DNA of 11,869 nt, from the NCBI GenBank assembly GCA_033722375.1, contig JAWVZB010000096.1, positions 1 to 11,869 on the forward strand, given 5' to 3'. The DNA comes from JAWVZB01 sp033722375. Its GTDB lineage: Bacteria > Actinomycetota > Nitriliruptoria > Nitriliruptorales > Nitriliruptoraceae. Below are positions 1 to 6,265 of the stretch, piece by piece. Positions within the stretch are counted from its first letter, which is position 1; each line of letters begins with the position of its first letter. The notes under the pieces are model-generated. The model saw only the letters and a program-made list of their open reading frames with translations. It ran no database searches and had not been told where the DNA came from. A program made the position numbers and the translations under genes.

Positions 1-105
1 GCTGTACCACCAGCCACCCCCGGCGGACACGAACCCGTAGCGGCGCGCATCCTCCCAGCGCCGTCGGGCCGTCCGTTCCCCGAAGGTCACGTAGTAGTCC
101 GTCAT
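1..105 (-). CDS. Hypothetical protein, 5' end only (runs off the left edge)
   Basis: An open minus-strand frame begins with ATG at 105-103 and stays open for 35 codons to the window edge. The protein starts MTDYYVTFGE and contains YGFVSAGGGWWYS. What supports a real gene is the promoter geometry: a TACCGT hexamer (minus strand, 118-113) ends 7 nt before the ATG, the same spacing seen before the modA leader and alkB-like starts in this window. There is no Shine-Dalgarno, which fits a leaderless mRNA. The aromatic, glycine-rich start (YYVTFGE, then FVSAGGG and WWYS) loosely recalls PUA/EVE-like small domains, but this is only an impression from a fragment and no function is assigned. It is divergent from the downstream short-chain dehydrogenase, with about 85 bp between the two starts. 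Confidence 0.55.
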   Translation of the reverse strand, partial: MTDYYVTFGERTARRRWEDARRYGFVSAGGGWWYS

Positions 106-112
106 GCCAGGC

Positions 113-118
113 ACGGTA
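113..118 (-). promoter_or_regulatory. Putative -10 element of the leaderless left-edge gene
   Basis: On the minus strand the hexamer reads TACCGT and is followed by 7 nt (106-112) and then the ATG at 105-103. This TAnnnT plus 7 nt arrangement would put the transcription start on the start codon, as in actinobacterial leaderless genes. No convincing -35 is visible. Confidence 0.45.
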
Positions 119-142
119 CACACGGCCCTGAACGCCACCCCC

Positions 143-148
143 TACCGT
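143..148 (+). promoter_or_regulatory. Putative -10 element for the SDR gene
   Basis: TACCGT on the plus strand would start transcription near 155, giving a leader of about 36 nt with the AGGAG ribosome site before GTG 191. No clear -35 is seen, so this rests on the hexamer and its position. It would also place the upstream ATG at 104 outside the transcript, favouring the GTG start. Confidence 0.3.
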
Positions 149-179
149 CCCGGAGACGCAGGTCGGCGTCCCCGGCGAC

Positions 180-184
180 AGGAG
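180..184 (+). promoter_or_regulatory. Ribosome binding site deciding the SDR start (GTG 191)
   Basis: AGGAG lies 6 nt before GTG 191, whereas no purine-rich site precedes the longer in-frame ATG at 104. It is the main reason for the shorter start. Confidence 0.6.
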
Positions 185-190
185 CAGGTC

Positions 191-1003
191 GTGAGCGGCA
201 TCGCAGGTGCACGTGTGCTCGTCACCGGCGGCGCACGGGGGCTGGGCCGCCTGCTCGGCTACGCGATCGGGCGCCTCGGCGGGATCCCCGTGCTCTGGGA
301 CCTCGACGACGGGGCACTCGCCGACGCAGCCGACGAGATCGAGCGCGCGACCCACGACCGCCCCGCCACCTACGTCTGCGACGTGACCGACCAGGAACAG
401 GTGGCCGAGGTCGCCGAGAAGGTCCGTGCGGACGGCGGTGACATCGACATCCTCGTCAACAACGCCGGCGTGGTGGGCGGCGCCCCGCTGCTCGAGATGT
501 CCGAGGAGCAGATCCGGCGCACGCTCGAGGTCAACACGCTGTCGCTGTTCTGGACCACCCGGGAGTTCCTCCCCGCGATGATCGATCAGAACCGGGGCCA
601 CATCGTCACGATCGCCTCTGCCGCCGGCTGGGTCGGGGTCCCGCGCCAGACCGACTACGCCGCCAGCAAGTTCGGCGCCGTGGGCTTCGACGAGGCACTG
701 CGGCTGGAGCTCAAGCGCACCGCGCAGGGAGTCAAGACCACGGTCGTGTGCCCCTACTACATCTCGACGGGGATGTTCGACGGGGTGGAGACCCGCTTCG
801 ACTGGCTCCTGCCCATCATGGAGCCCAAGAAGGTCGTGACGAGGATCGTCGACGCCATCCAGCGGGACAAGCGCCGCCTCTTCTTGCCCCCGGTGGTCGG
901 ACTCGTCCCGACCCTGCGAGCGTTGCCGGCAGACCTCTTCGACCGCGCCATGGACGTCCTCGGCGTGACCGCCGGGATGGACCACTTCCGGGGGCGCAGC
1001 TGA
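191..1003 (+). CDS. Classical short-chain dehydrogenase/reductase (SDR)
   Basis: A 270-residue NAD(P)-dependent oxidoreductase with a complete classical SDR core. With GTG 191 as residue 1, the cofactor motif TGGARGLG is at 12-19, NNAG at 90-93, and the catalytic tetrad is N115, S143, Y156 and K160 (YAASK). An Asp after strand beta-2 (D37, in LWDLDD) favours NAD(H) over NADP(H). The order of motifs and the C-terminal LPADLFDR...MDHFRGR tail resemble bacterial proteins related to the SDR16C/retinol dehydrogenase and 17-beta-HSD11 group, so a hydrophobic alcohol or ketone substrate is likely but unproven. The start is chosen at GTG 191 because AGGAG at 180-184 sits 6 nt upstream; the frame stays open to an ATG at 104, but that 29-residue extension (rich in Pro and Arg) does not look like SDR sequence. 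It converges on the acyl-CoA dehydrogenase operon, 39 bp away, so the two may serve the same catabolism. Confidence 0.93.
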   Translation: MSGIAGARVLVTGGARGLGRLLGYAIGRLGGIPVLWDLDDGALADAADEIERATHDRPATYVCDVTDQEQVAEVAEKVRADGGDIDILVNNAGVVGGAPLLEMSEEQIRRTLEVNTLSLFWTTREFLPAMIDQNRGHIVTIASAAGWVGVPRQTDYAASKFGAVGFDEALRLELKRTAQGVKTTVVCPYYISTGMFDGVETRFDWLLPIMEPKKVVTRIVDAIQRDKRRLFLPPVVGLVPTLRALPADLFDRAMDVLGVTAGMDHFRGRS

Positions 1004-1042
1004 GCCGCTGACCGCGCACCGGCGACCCGCGTTCCCGCCGCC

Positions 1043-2140
1043 TCAGAACCCGAGCGCGTCAGCCAGGTCCGCCCGCCAGCCGACCGGGTCGCCCAGGAGG
1101 AGCTTCGTGGACTTGGCGCGCTTGAAGTACAGGTGGGCGTCGTGCTCCCAGGTGAAGCCGATGCCGCCGTGGATCTGGATGTTCTCGGCCGCTGCCCGCT
1201 CGTAGACCTCGGAGCAGTAGGACCGCGCCAGCGGGATCGCGATGTCCTGCTCGTCCGGCTCGTCGGCGGCCAGGGCACGGGCCGCGTGGTACGCGGTGGA
1301 CTTGGCCGACTCGACGTCGACCAGCAGCTCCGCACACCGGTGCTTGATCGCCTGGAACGACCCGATCGCACGACCGAACTGCTTTCGGGTCTTCGCGTAG
1401 TCGACCGCCATGTCCAGCACCTGCTGGGCGCCGCCGACCTGCTCGTTGGCCAGTGCCACGGCGCCGGCACGGATCGCTGCCCTCCATGCGCTACCCGCCT
1501 CAGCGTCACCGAGGCGTTCCGCTGCGGTCCCGTCGAACCGCACCCGTGCGAGCTTCCGGGTCTGGTCGAGCGAGGTCACCTGCTCGGTCTCGATCCCGTC
1601 GGCGTCGGCGGCGGTGAGGTGCAGCTCGAGCCCGTCCTCGCCGCTGGCGAGCACGACGAACCGGTCGGCGGTGTGGCCGTCGATGACGGTGTCTACCTCG
1701 CCGTGCAGTGCGCCGCCCTCGACCCGCACCGGCGACGAGTCGACGTCGGGGCCCAAGGGACCGGCGACGGTGAGCCGGAGCTCGCCTGCGGCCACGGCCG
1801 GCAGGAGCTCGGCCTTCTGATCGTCGGTCGCGGCCGACAGGACCGCGGTGGCACCGAGCACGACGGAGGACAGGTACGGGGCACAGAACAGGAACCGCCC
1901 CATCTCCTCCAGGAGGATCGCCTGTTCGACGACGCCGTAACCGGCGCCACCGTGCTCCTCGGGGATGGCCATCGCCTGCCACCCCATCTGGGCGATCTCC
2001 TTCCACAGCGACTCATCGAAGCCCGACGCGGTGGCCATGTCCTCGCGGACCTTCTCGGTGCCGCTCTTGTCGCGGAGGAACCGGCGGGCGGTGTCCCGCA
2101 GTGCGGTCTGCTCCTCGGTGAGGGTGAAGCTCGGTTGCAT
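1043..2140 (-). CDS. Acyl-CoA dehydrogenase, likely non-catalytic partner subunit
   Basis: A 365-residue member of the acyl-CoA dehydrogenase flavoprotein family. The all-alpha N-terminal domain spans about 1-115, the middle beta domain is short and divergent (about 120-210), and the C-terminal helical domain carries the FAD-contact signature TRKQFGRAIGSFQAIKHR (251-268) and QIHGGIGFTWEHD (322-334). The middle domain lacks the usual SEPxAGSD-type loop found in its neighbour. At the positions where family members carry the catalytic Glu, none is present: the IVD/LCAD-type LxxER stretch reads IRAGAVALAN (223-232), and the MCAD-type YEGT position falls in KLLLGDP (346-352). It is therefore inferred to pair with the 400-residue protein, as in the alpha2-beta2 FadE/ChsE enzymes of actinobacterial sterol side-chain oxidation. 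ATG follows AGGAG at normal spacing, and the gene lies 43 bp downstream of its partner in one operon. Confidence 0.93.
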   Translation of the reverse strand: MQPSFTLTEEQTALRDTARRFLRDKSGTEKVREDMATASGFDESLWKEIAQMGWQAMAIPEEHGGAGYGVVEQAILLEEMGRFLFCAPYLSSVVLGATAVLSAATDDQKAELLPAVAAGELRLTVAGPLGPDVDSSPVRVEGGALHGEVDTVIDGHTADRFVVLASGEDGLELHLTAADADGIETEQVTSLDQTRKLARVRFDGTAAERLGDAEAGSAWRAAIRAGAVALANEQVGGAQQVLDMAVDYAKTRKQFGRAIGSFQAIKHRCAELLVDVESAKSTAYHAARALAADEPDEQDIAIPLARSYCSEVYERAAAENIQIHGGIGFTWEHDAHLYFKRAKSTKLLLGDPVGWRADLADALGF

Positions 2141-2183
2141 GCCGTCTCCTGTCCGGCCGGGGGTCCGTGAGCCGTCTGGGCTG

Positions 2184-3386
2184 TCAGCTCCGGGGGACCT
2201 CTTTCCAGGGGATGTTCTTGTCGACGCGGGGTTCGCCCGGCAGGCCGAGCACGCGTTCCCCGAGGATGTTCTTCATGATCTCTGACGTGCCGCCCTCGAT
2301 GGAGTTGGCGCGCGCCCGCAGGAACGCCTTGTGTCGGGAGGGGGTGCGGGTCCCGGTCTCGTCGGGCCGCACCAACTCGTAGCCGTCGGGGTAGAGCAAT
2401 CCCTCCTCCCCCAGCAGGTCCATCGTGAAGGAGGTGATGGCCTTGTTGAGCTCGGCCCACTGGAGCTTGGCGGTCGATCCCTCGGGCCCCGGTGTGCCCT
2501 TCTGGCGCGCCTCGGACGCCCGTGCGGCGGTCAGGCGCTGCGCCTCCGCGGCGATCCAGTGACGTGTGAGCTCGTCCCGCTTGACCGGGTCGTCGAGGTC
2601 GCGCTCGTTCCAGGTCGCCACCGCCTGTCCGATCGCGCCGGAGCCGCGGGGGACCACACTCGCCCCGATCGCCACACGCTCGTTCATGAGGGTCGCCATC
2701 GCGACGCTCCAACCCGCGCCCACCTCACCGATGCGGTTCTCGTCGGGGATGTGGACGTCGTCGAAGTACACCTCGTTGAACTCGGCTTCGCCGGTGATCT
2801 GGTACAGCGGTCGCACCGAGACGCCGTCCGCCTCCATGTCCACGATGAAGTAGGTGAGCCCGGCGTGCTTGGGAACGTCGGGGTCGGTGCGGGTGACGAT
2901 CATGCCCCACTTGGAGCGGTGGGCGAGCGTGGTCCAGACCTTCTGGCCGTTGACGATCCACTCGTCGCCCTCGCGCTCGGCAGAGGTCGCCAGACCCGCG
3001 AGGTCGGAGCCGGCTCCGGGCTCGGAGAAGAGCTGGCACCACAGCTCCTCCATGGTGAACATGGGCCGCAGCCAACGGTCCTGCTGCTCCTCGGTGGCGT
3101 GCGCGATGAGGGTGCCGGCCCCCATGCCGATACCGAGGAGGTTCCGGTAGCGGTTCTCGATGCTGCCGCCGGCGTCCTCGATCGCGTCGTTCACCCGCTT
3201 CTGGAACCGGGGACTGACCCCGAGACCACCCTTGCCCTCGGGGAACTGCACCCAGGCGAGGCCGAGGTCGTACTGGGCGCCCCAGAACTCCTGGTCGTCG
3301 GTCTCCCCAGGTGGGTGCTCGTCGAACAGCCGCTCGAGCCGCTCGTCGACGAGCTCGCGCTGTTGATCGGTGGAGGTGTCAGCCAT
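2184..3386 (-). CDS. Acyl-CoA dehydrogenase, likely catalytic subunit
   Basis: A 400-residue acyl-CoA dehydrogenase that would oxidise an acyl-CoA to the trans-2-enoyl-CoA with FAD, passing electrons to an electron-transfer flavoprotein. Signatures include FSEPGAGSDLAG (120-131), QKVWTT (148-153), a beta domain ending near DDVHIPDENRIGE (209-221), and the C-terminal NSIEGGTSEIMKNILGERVL (361-380), a hallmark of the actinobacterial FadE group. The candidate base is E236 in TLMNERVAIG (232-241), which aligns with the Glu of isovaleryl-CoA dehydrogenase and long-chain enzymes; the MCAD Glu376 position is Gly365. The ATG has GGAGG 7 nt upstream. It is the first gene of the two-gene operon and diverges from the DUF3152 gene. 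Substrate is unknown: sterol side chain, fatty acid and terpenoid acyl-CoAs are all possible. Confidence 0.95.
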   Translation of the reverse strand: MADTSTDQQRELVDERLERLFDEHPPGETDDQEFWGAQYDLGLAWVQFPEGKGGLGVSPRFQKRVNDAIEDAGGSIENRYRNLLGIGMGAGTLIAHATEEQQDRWLRPMFTMEELWCQLFSEPGAGSDLAGLATSAEREGDEWIVNGQKVWTTLAHRSKWGMIVTRTDPDVPKHAGLTYFIVDMEADGVSVRPLYQITGEAEFNEVYFDDVHIPDENRIGEVGAGWSVAMATLMNERVAIGASVVPRGSGAIGQAVATWNERDLDDPVKRDELTRHWIAAEAQRLTAARASEARQKGTPGPEGSTAKLQWAELNKAITSFTMDLLGEEGLLYPDGYELVRPDETGTRTPSRHKAFLRARANSIEGGTSEIMKNILGERVLGLPGEPRVDKNIPWKEVPRS

Positions 3387-3445
3387 GGGAGAGCCTCCGA
3401 CGGTGCTCGGGAGAGGGGTGGGGACGCCCCGTGCGTCCGTTCTCC

Positions 3446-3460
3446 CACGCTATCAGCGTG
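3446..3460. promoter_or_regulatory. Dyad CACGCT-N3-AGCGTG over the acyl-CoA dehydrogenase promoter
   Basis: A perfect inverted repeat with 6-bp arms and a 3-bp centre lies in the divergent spacer between the acyl-CoA dehydrogenase operon and the DUF3152 gene. It overlaps a minus-strand TAGCGT (3452-3447) that could be the -10 of the operon, so a dimeric repressor bound here would block transcription. A second perfect palindrome, CCGGATCCGG (3463-3472), lies 2 bp away, where the -35 would be. Neither matches the KstR or KstR2 consensus that I know. A function as operator is inference. Confidence 0.35.
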
Positions 3461-3476
3461 AACCGGATCCGGATGG

Positions 3477-3505
3477 GTGACCATCGGGGCGCGGCTCGGT
3501 AGCGT
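3477..3505 (+). promoter_or_regulatory. Putative promoter of the DUF3152 gene
   Basis: GTGACC (3477-3482) and TAGCGT (3500-3505) are separated by 17 bp, a plausible -35/-10 pair. Transcription would begin near 3512, leaving a leader of about 31 nt with GAAGG (3531-3535) 7 nt before GTG 3543. This is part of the case for the later start. Confidence 0.4.
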
Positions 3506-3542
3506 CACGCACCGCCAGCGTCTCCGGCCCGAAGGTCCACTG

Positions 3543-4376
3543 GTGCGATCCGGCCTCGTCAGGACCTCGGTGTTCGCGTGCCTCGCGGTGCTGGTCCTCG
3601 CGGCGACCCTGGCCGTCGAGCGGTCGGCCGCGGATCGGGTGGTCCGTCCGGCGGCCGACCGAGCCGCAACGATGTCGCTGGCCTCGTCCCGGGGATCTGC
3701 CACGGCGGCGCCCACCGCGCCCGATCCCAGCTCGCTCGCTGGCCCGTCGACCGGGCCGACCCGCACGGACGCCGAGCTGGTGTCCGACGCGCAGCGAGCG
3801 GTCGCGGATGCGGCGGGCGAGACGCCCCCGCCGTCGGCGATCACGAGCCGGGACGGCTGGCTCGTCGCGGCCGGCAGCAGTCAGCCGGCCGGCGCGGGGC
3901 GCCTCGTCCGGTACACGGTCGAGGTCGAAGAGGCCACCGGCTTGGAGCTGGCGGCGGTCGCTCGCGAGGTCACGGCGATCCTGTCGGACCCGCGCGGGTG
4001 GATCTCGACCGGCCGGTTCTCCTTCCAGCGCGTGGACGACCCCCGTGTCGCCACGGTTCGGGTCGTGGTCGCCACGCCCGCAACGGTGGACCGCTGGTGT
4101 GCCGCCGCGGGACTCAACACGGCCGGGTGGCTGTCCTGCCAGGTGGCGGGGCGAGCGATGCTCAACGCCGAACGGTGGCGTGACGGCGTCCCCGCCTACG
4201 ACGGCGACGTCGCCCACTACCGCGCCTACCTGGTCACCCACGAGGTCGGCCACGCTCTCGGGTACGGCCACGTGGGCTGCTCCGGCCGCGATCGCCTGGC
4301 TCCCGTGATGATGCAGCAGAGCAAGTCACTCGGCGCCTGCCGACCCAACGGCTGGGTCGCCCCGGACGGCGGATAG
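3543..4376 (+). CDS. DUF3152 protein: secreted or anchored metzincin-like putative zinc protease
   Basis: This 277-residue protein matches the actinobacterial DUF3152 family as I know it: an N-terminal hydrophobic segment (SVFACLAVLVLAATLAV, about residues 9-25), a Ser/Pro/Ala/Thr-rich linker to about 95, and a C-terminal domain starting at RLVRYTVEVEEATG. That domain contains HEVGHALGYGH (233-243), the complete HExxHxxGxxH zinc signature of metzincins, followed 12-17 residues later by MM in APVMMQQ, where a Met-turn would sit. Cysteines in pairs (RWCAA/LSCQV and VGCSG/GACRP) suggest disulfides, consistent with an extracytoplasmic location. The motif is visible; protease activity is inference, as the family has no agreed function that I know. 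The frame is open back to GTG 3477, but that codon lies within the predicted -35, so GTG 3543 with GAAGG upstream is preferred. It converges on modC, 54 bp away. Confidence 0.88.
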   Translation: MRSGLVRTSVFACLAVLVLAATLAVERSAADRVVRPAADRAATMSLASSRGSATAAPTAPDPSSLAGPSTGPTRTDAELVSDAQRAVADAAGETPPPSAITSRDGWLVAAGSSQPAGAGRLVRYTVEVEEATGLELAAVAREVTAILSDPRGWISTGRFSFQRVDDPRVATVRVVVATPATVDRWCAAAGLNTAGWLSCQVAGRAMLNAERWRDGVPAYDGDVAHYRAYLVTHEVGHALGYGHVGCSGRDRLAPVMMQQSKSLGACRPNGWVAPDGG

Positions 4377-4389
4377 GCTGGATGCGTCA

Positions 4390-4411
4390 GCGACCAGAAC
4401 GGTCGCGACCG
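4390..4411. terminator. Hairpin between convergent DUF3152 gene and modC
   Basis: GCGACC (4390-4395), a 5-nt loop and GGTCGC (4401-4406) form a perfect 6-bp stem. Its right arm overlaps the 12-bp palindrome CGGTCGCGACCG (4400-4411). It sits in the 54-bp gap between convergent stop codons, where a bidirectional terminator is expected. There is no T-tract, which is common for high-GC actinobacteria, so the call rests on position and symmetry. Confidence 0.4.
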
Positions 4412-4430
4412 CAGCACGTCTCCGCGCGCG

Positions 4431-5483
4431 TCAGGCCGGGTAGGTCGTGATCTCGGTGGCCTTGACCGCCGCCCAGACCTGGCGACCCTCCCGCAGGCCC
4501 AGCGCCGTGATCGCTGCCGGCGTCACCTCAGCTACCAGCTCGATCTCACCACCGAGGGCCACGCGGACGCGACTGCCCAGCGGTTCGAGCGCCTCGATCC
4601 GCAGCGGCCAGACGTTCCGTGGCGTGCCGTCGGGGCGCTCGGGATAGAGCGCCACCGCAGTGGGATGGATCGCGACGAAGCACCGACCGGCTGGGGCCTC
4701 GACAGCCACGATGCGGCCGCCGTCGGCGAGGTCGATGACGTCCGCGTGCCCCTGCCCGCGCAGCAGGTTGACCCCCACGAGCTCCGCCGCCCACCGTGTA
4801 CGGGGGTGCATCGCGATGTCGGCGAGGCTGCTGTCGTGCGTGACGCGGCCGCGTTCCACGATCACCACCCGGGCCGCGAGCGAGGCGGCATCGACGAGGT
4901 CCTGGGTCACGACCACGGTGGGGCGGGGCGACTCGGCCAACACCTCCGACAGGACCGATCGCAGGGATGACCGGGCACTCGGATCCGCCGCAGCGAAGGG
5001 CTCGTCCAACAGCAGGGCCTCCGGCTCGACCACCAGCGTCCGGGCGAGCGCCACCCGCTGGGCCTCGCCCCCGGACAGCTGATCGGGGCGGACGTGAGCT
5101 CGATCCGCCACCCCGACCCGTTCGAGCCAGCGGGTGGCTGCCACCTGTGCCTCCGATCGGGACACACCCCGTGCGCGGAGGCCGAAGGCCACGTTGCCGA
5201 GGACGGACAGGTGCGGGAACAGCCGGTGCTGCTGGAAGACGATCCCGATCTTCCGCTCGTGGGCGGGGAGGTCGGTGTGTCCCTCCACGTCCGCCAAGCT
5301 GGTTCCCCCGAGCCGCACGAACCCGCGGGTCAGAGGGCCGACACCGGCGATCCCGGCGAGGAGCGTGGACTTGCCGGCGCCGTTCGGGCCCATCACCGCG
5401 ACCACCTCGCCCGGGTCCACGGACAGCGCCACGTCGACGGTGAGATCCGGGCGTTCCACCCGCACGTGAGTCTCGAGGGTCAT
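4431..5483 (-). CDS. modC: Molybdate ABC transporter ATP-binding protein ModC
   Basis: A 350-residue ABC ATPase that powers molybdate (or tungstate) import. Visible motifs: Walker A GPNGAGKST (32-40), Q-loop Q84 in VFQQHRLFP, signature LSGGEAQR (136-143) and Walker B ALLLDEP (156-162). At the H-loop the usual VTHD reads VVTQD, with Gln194 (codon at 4904-4902) in place of the switch histidine. Residues after about 285 form a C-terminal Mop/TOBE domain (NVWPLRIEALEPLGSRVRVAL...GRQVWAAVKATEITTYPA) that in ModC binds oxyanion and identifies the protein as molybdate-type rather than sulfate or Fe3+. The start is ATG 5483, whose ATGA overlaps the modB stop by 4 nt; the frame is open upstream to 5681, but that part reads as an antisense-like Arg-rich shadow of modB. 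Last gene of modABC. Confidence 0.95.
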   Translation of the reverse strand: MTLETHVRVERPDLTVDVALSVDPGEVVAVMGPNGAGKSTLLAGIAGVGPLTRGFVRLGGTSLADVEGHTDLPAHERKIGIVFQQHRLFPHLSVLGNVAFGLRARGVSRSEAQVAATRWLERVGVADRAHVRPDQLSGGEAQRVALARTLVVEPEALLLDEPFAAADPSARSSLRSVLSEVLAESPRPTVVVTQDLVDAASLAARVVIVERGRVTHDSSLADIAMHPRTRWAAELVGVNLLRGQGHADVIDLADGGRIVAVEAPAGRCFVAIHPTAVALYPERPDGTPRNVWPLRIEALEPLGSRVRVALGGEIELVAEVTPAAITALGLREGRQVWAAVKATEITTYPA

Positions 5484-6265
5484 CTGCCAGCCCTGACACG
5501 GAGGCCCGTGACACCGAGCACGAGCACCGACACGGCCAGCAGCAGGATGCTGAGGACGTACGCCGCACCGGGATCGCCCTGGAGTTCGAGATAGACGGCC
5601 ACGGGCATGGTCTCGGTGACGCCGGGCAGGCTGCCAGCGAACGTGATCGTGGCGCCGAACTCGCCGAGCGCGCGCGCCCATGCCAGCGCCGCCCCGGCCC
5701 CGAGCGCCGGGGCCGCCAGCGGCAGCGTGACCCGCCGGAGCCGCGTCCAGGGCGGGGCGCCGAGCGTCGCCGCAGCCTGCTCGAGCCCGGGGTCCACGCG
5801 CCGCAGGCCGGCTTCGACCGCGAGCGCCACGAACGGCAGCGCGACGAACGCCTCCGCCATGACCACCCCCGCCAGCGAGAACGGCAGCGTGACGCCGGTG
5901 GCGTCCGCGATCACGGCACCTGCGATGCCGCGACGACCGAACGCGAGCAGCAGTGCCACTCCCCCAACGACCGGGGGCAGGACGAGGGGAAGCAGGACCA
6001 GCGCCCGCAGTGCCCCACGCAGTCGCCGGGGCCCCCGCGCCAGCACGTAGCCGAGCGGCCCGCCCAGCAGCACGGCGACGGCGACGGCCAGGATCGAGGC
6101 GATCAGCGAGATCCGCAGCGCGTCACGGACGGCAGGAGCGCCCAAGAGCTCCGCGGCGCGGTCCCAGGGGGTGCGGAGCAGGAGCGCCAGGAGCGGGAGG
6201 CCGAGGAACACCACCCCGGCTACGGCGAGCGCGGTTACGGGAAGCGGCGTGTGGCGAGACCTCAC
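5480..6265 (-). CDS. modB: Molybdate ABC transporter permease ModB
   Basis: A 261-residue inner-membrane permease with about six hydrophobic segments (near 13-31, 49-75, 88-110, 128-152, 186-198 and 233-256). The cytoplasmic EAA loop that docks onto ModC is EQAAATLGAPPWTRLRRVTL (162-181), and the GEFGATITFAGSLPGVTETM stretch (201-220) is typical of the ModB/CysT permease group. The start is GTG 6265, in a GTGA overlap with the modA stop; the gene ends in an ATGA overlap with modC. These junctions point to translational coupling and a fixed subunit ratio. Being one permease of normal length, it should form a homodimer. Identity as molybdate rather than sulfate permease rests largely on its flanking modA and modC. 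Confidence 0.94.
   Translation of the reverse strand: MRSRHTPLPVTALAVAGVVFLGLPLLALLLRTPWDRAAELLGAPAVRDALRISLIASILAVAVAVLLGGPLGYVLARGPRRLRGALRALVLLPLVLPPVVGGVALLLAFGRRGIAGAVIADATGVTLPFSLAGVVMAEAFVALPFVALAVEAGLRRVDPGLEQAAATLGAPPWTRLRRVTLPLAAPALGAGAALAWARALGEFGATITFAGSLPGVTETMPVAVYLELQGDPGAAYVLSILLLAVSVLVLGVTGLRVRAGR

Noticed and set aside
1004..1042. A terminator between the convergent SDR and acyl-CoA dehydrogenase genes
   Set aside because: The 39-bp spacer is GC-rich but shows no convincing stem with a short loop.
1133..2170. Plus-strand open frames across the acyl-CoA dehydrogenase genes (also 2331-3461)
   Set aside because: They are antisense shadows of two full-length, well-conserved dehydrogenases and show no domain motifs.
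3477..3542. Earlier GTG start for the DUF3152 gene
   Set aside because: The codon lies in the predicted -35 element and lacks a ribosome site; GTG 3543 has GAAGG 7 nt upstream and places the hydrophobic export segment near the N-terminus.
5484..5681. 66-residue N-terminal extension of ModC
   Set aside because: The extension is Arg-rich and lies over the modB coding frame. ModC homology begins at ATG 5483, which overlaps the modB stop in the standard ATGA manner.
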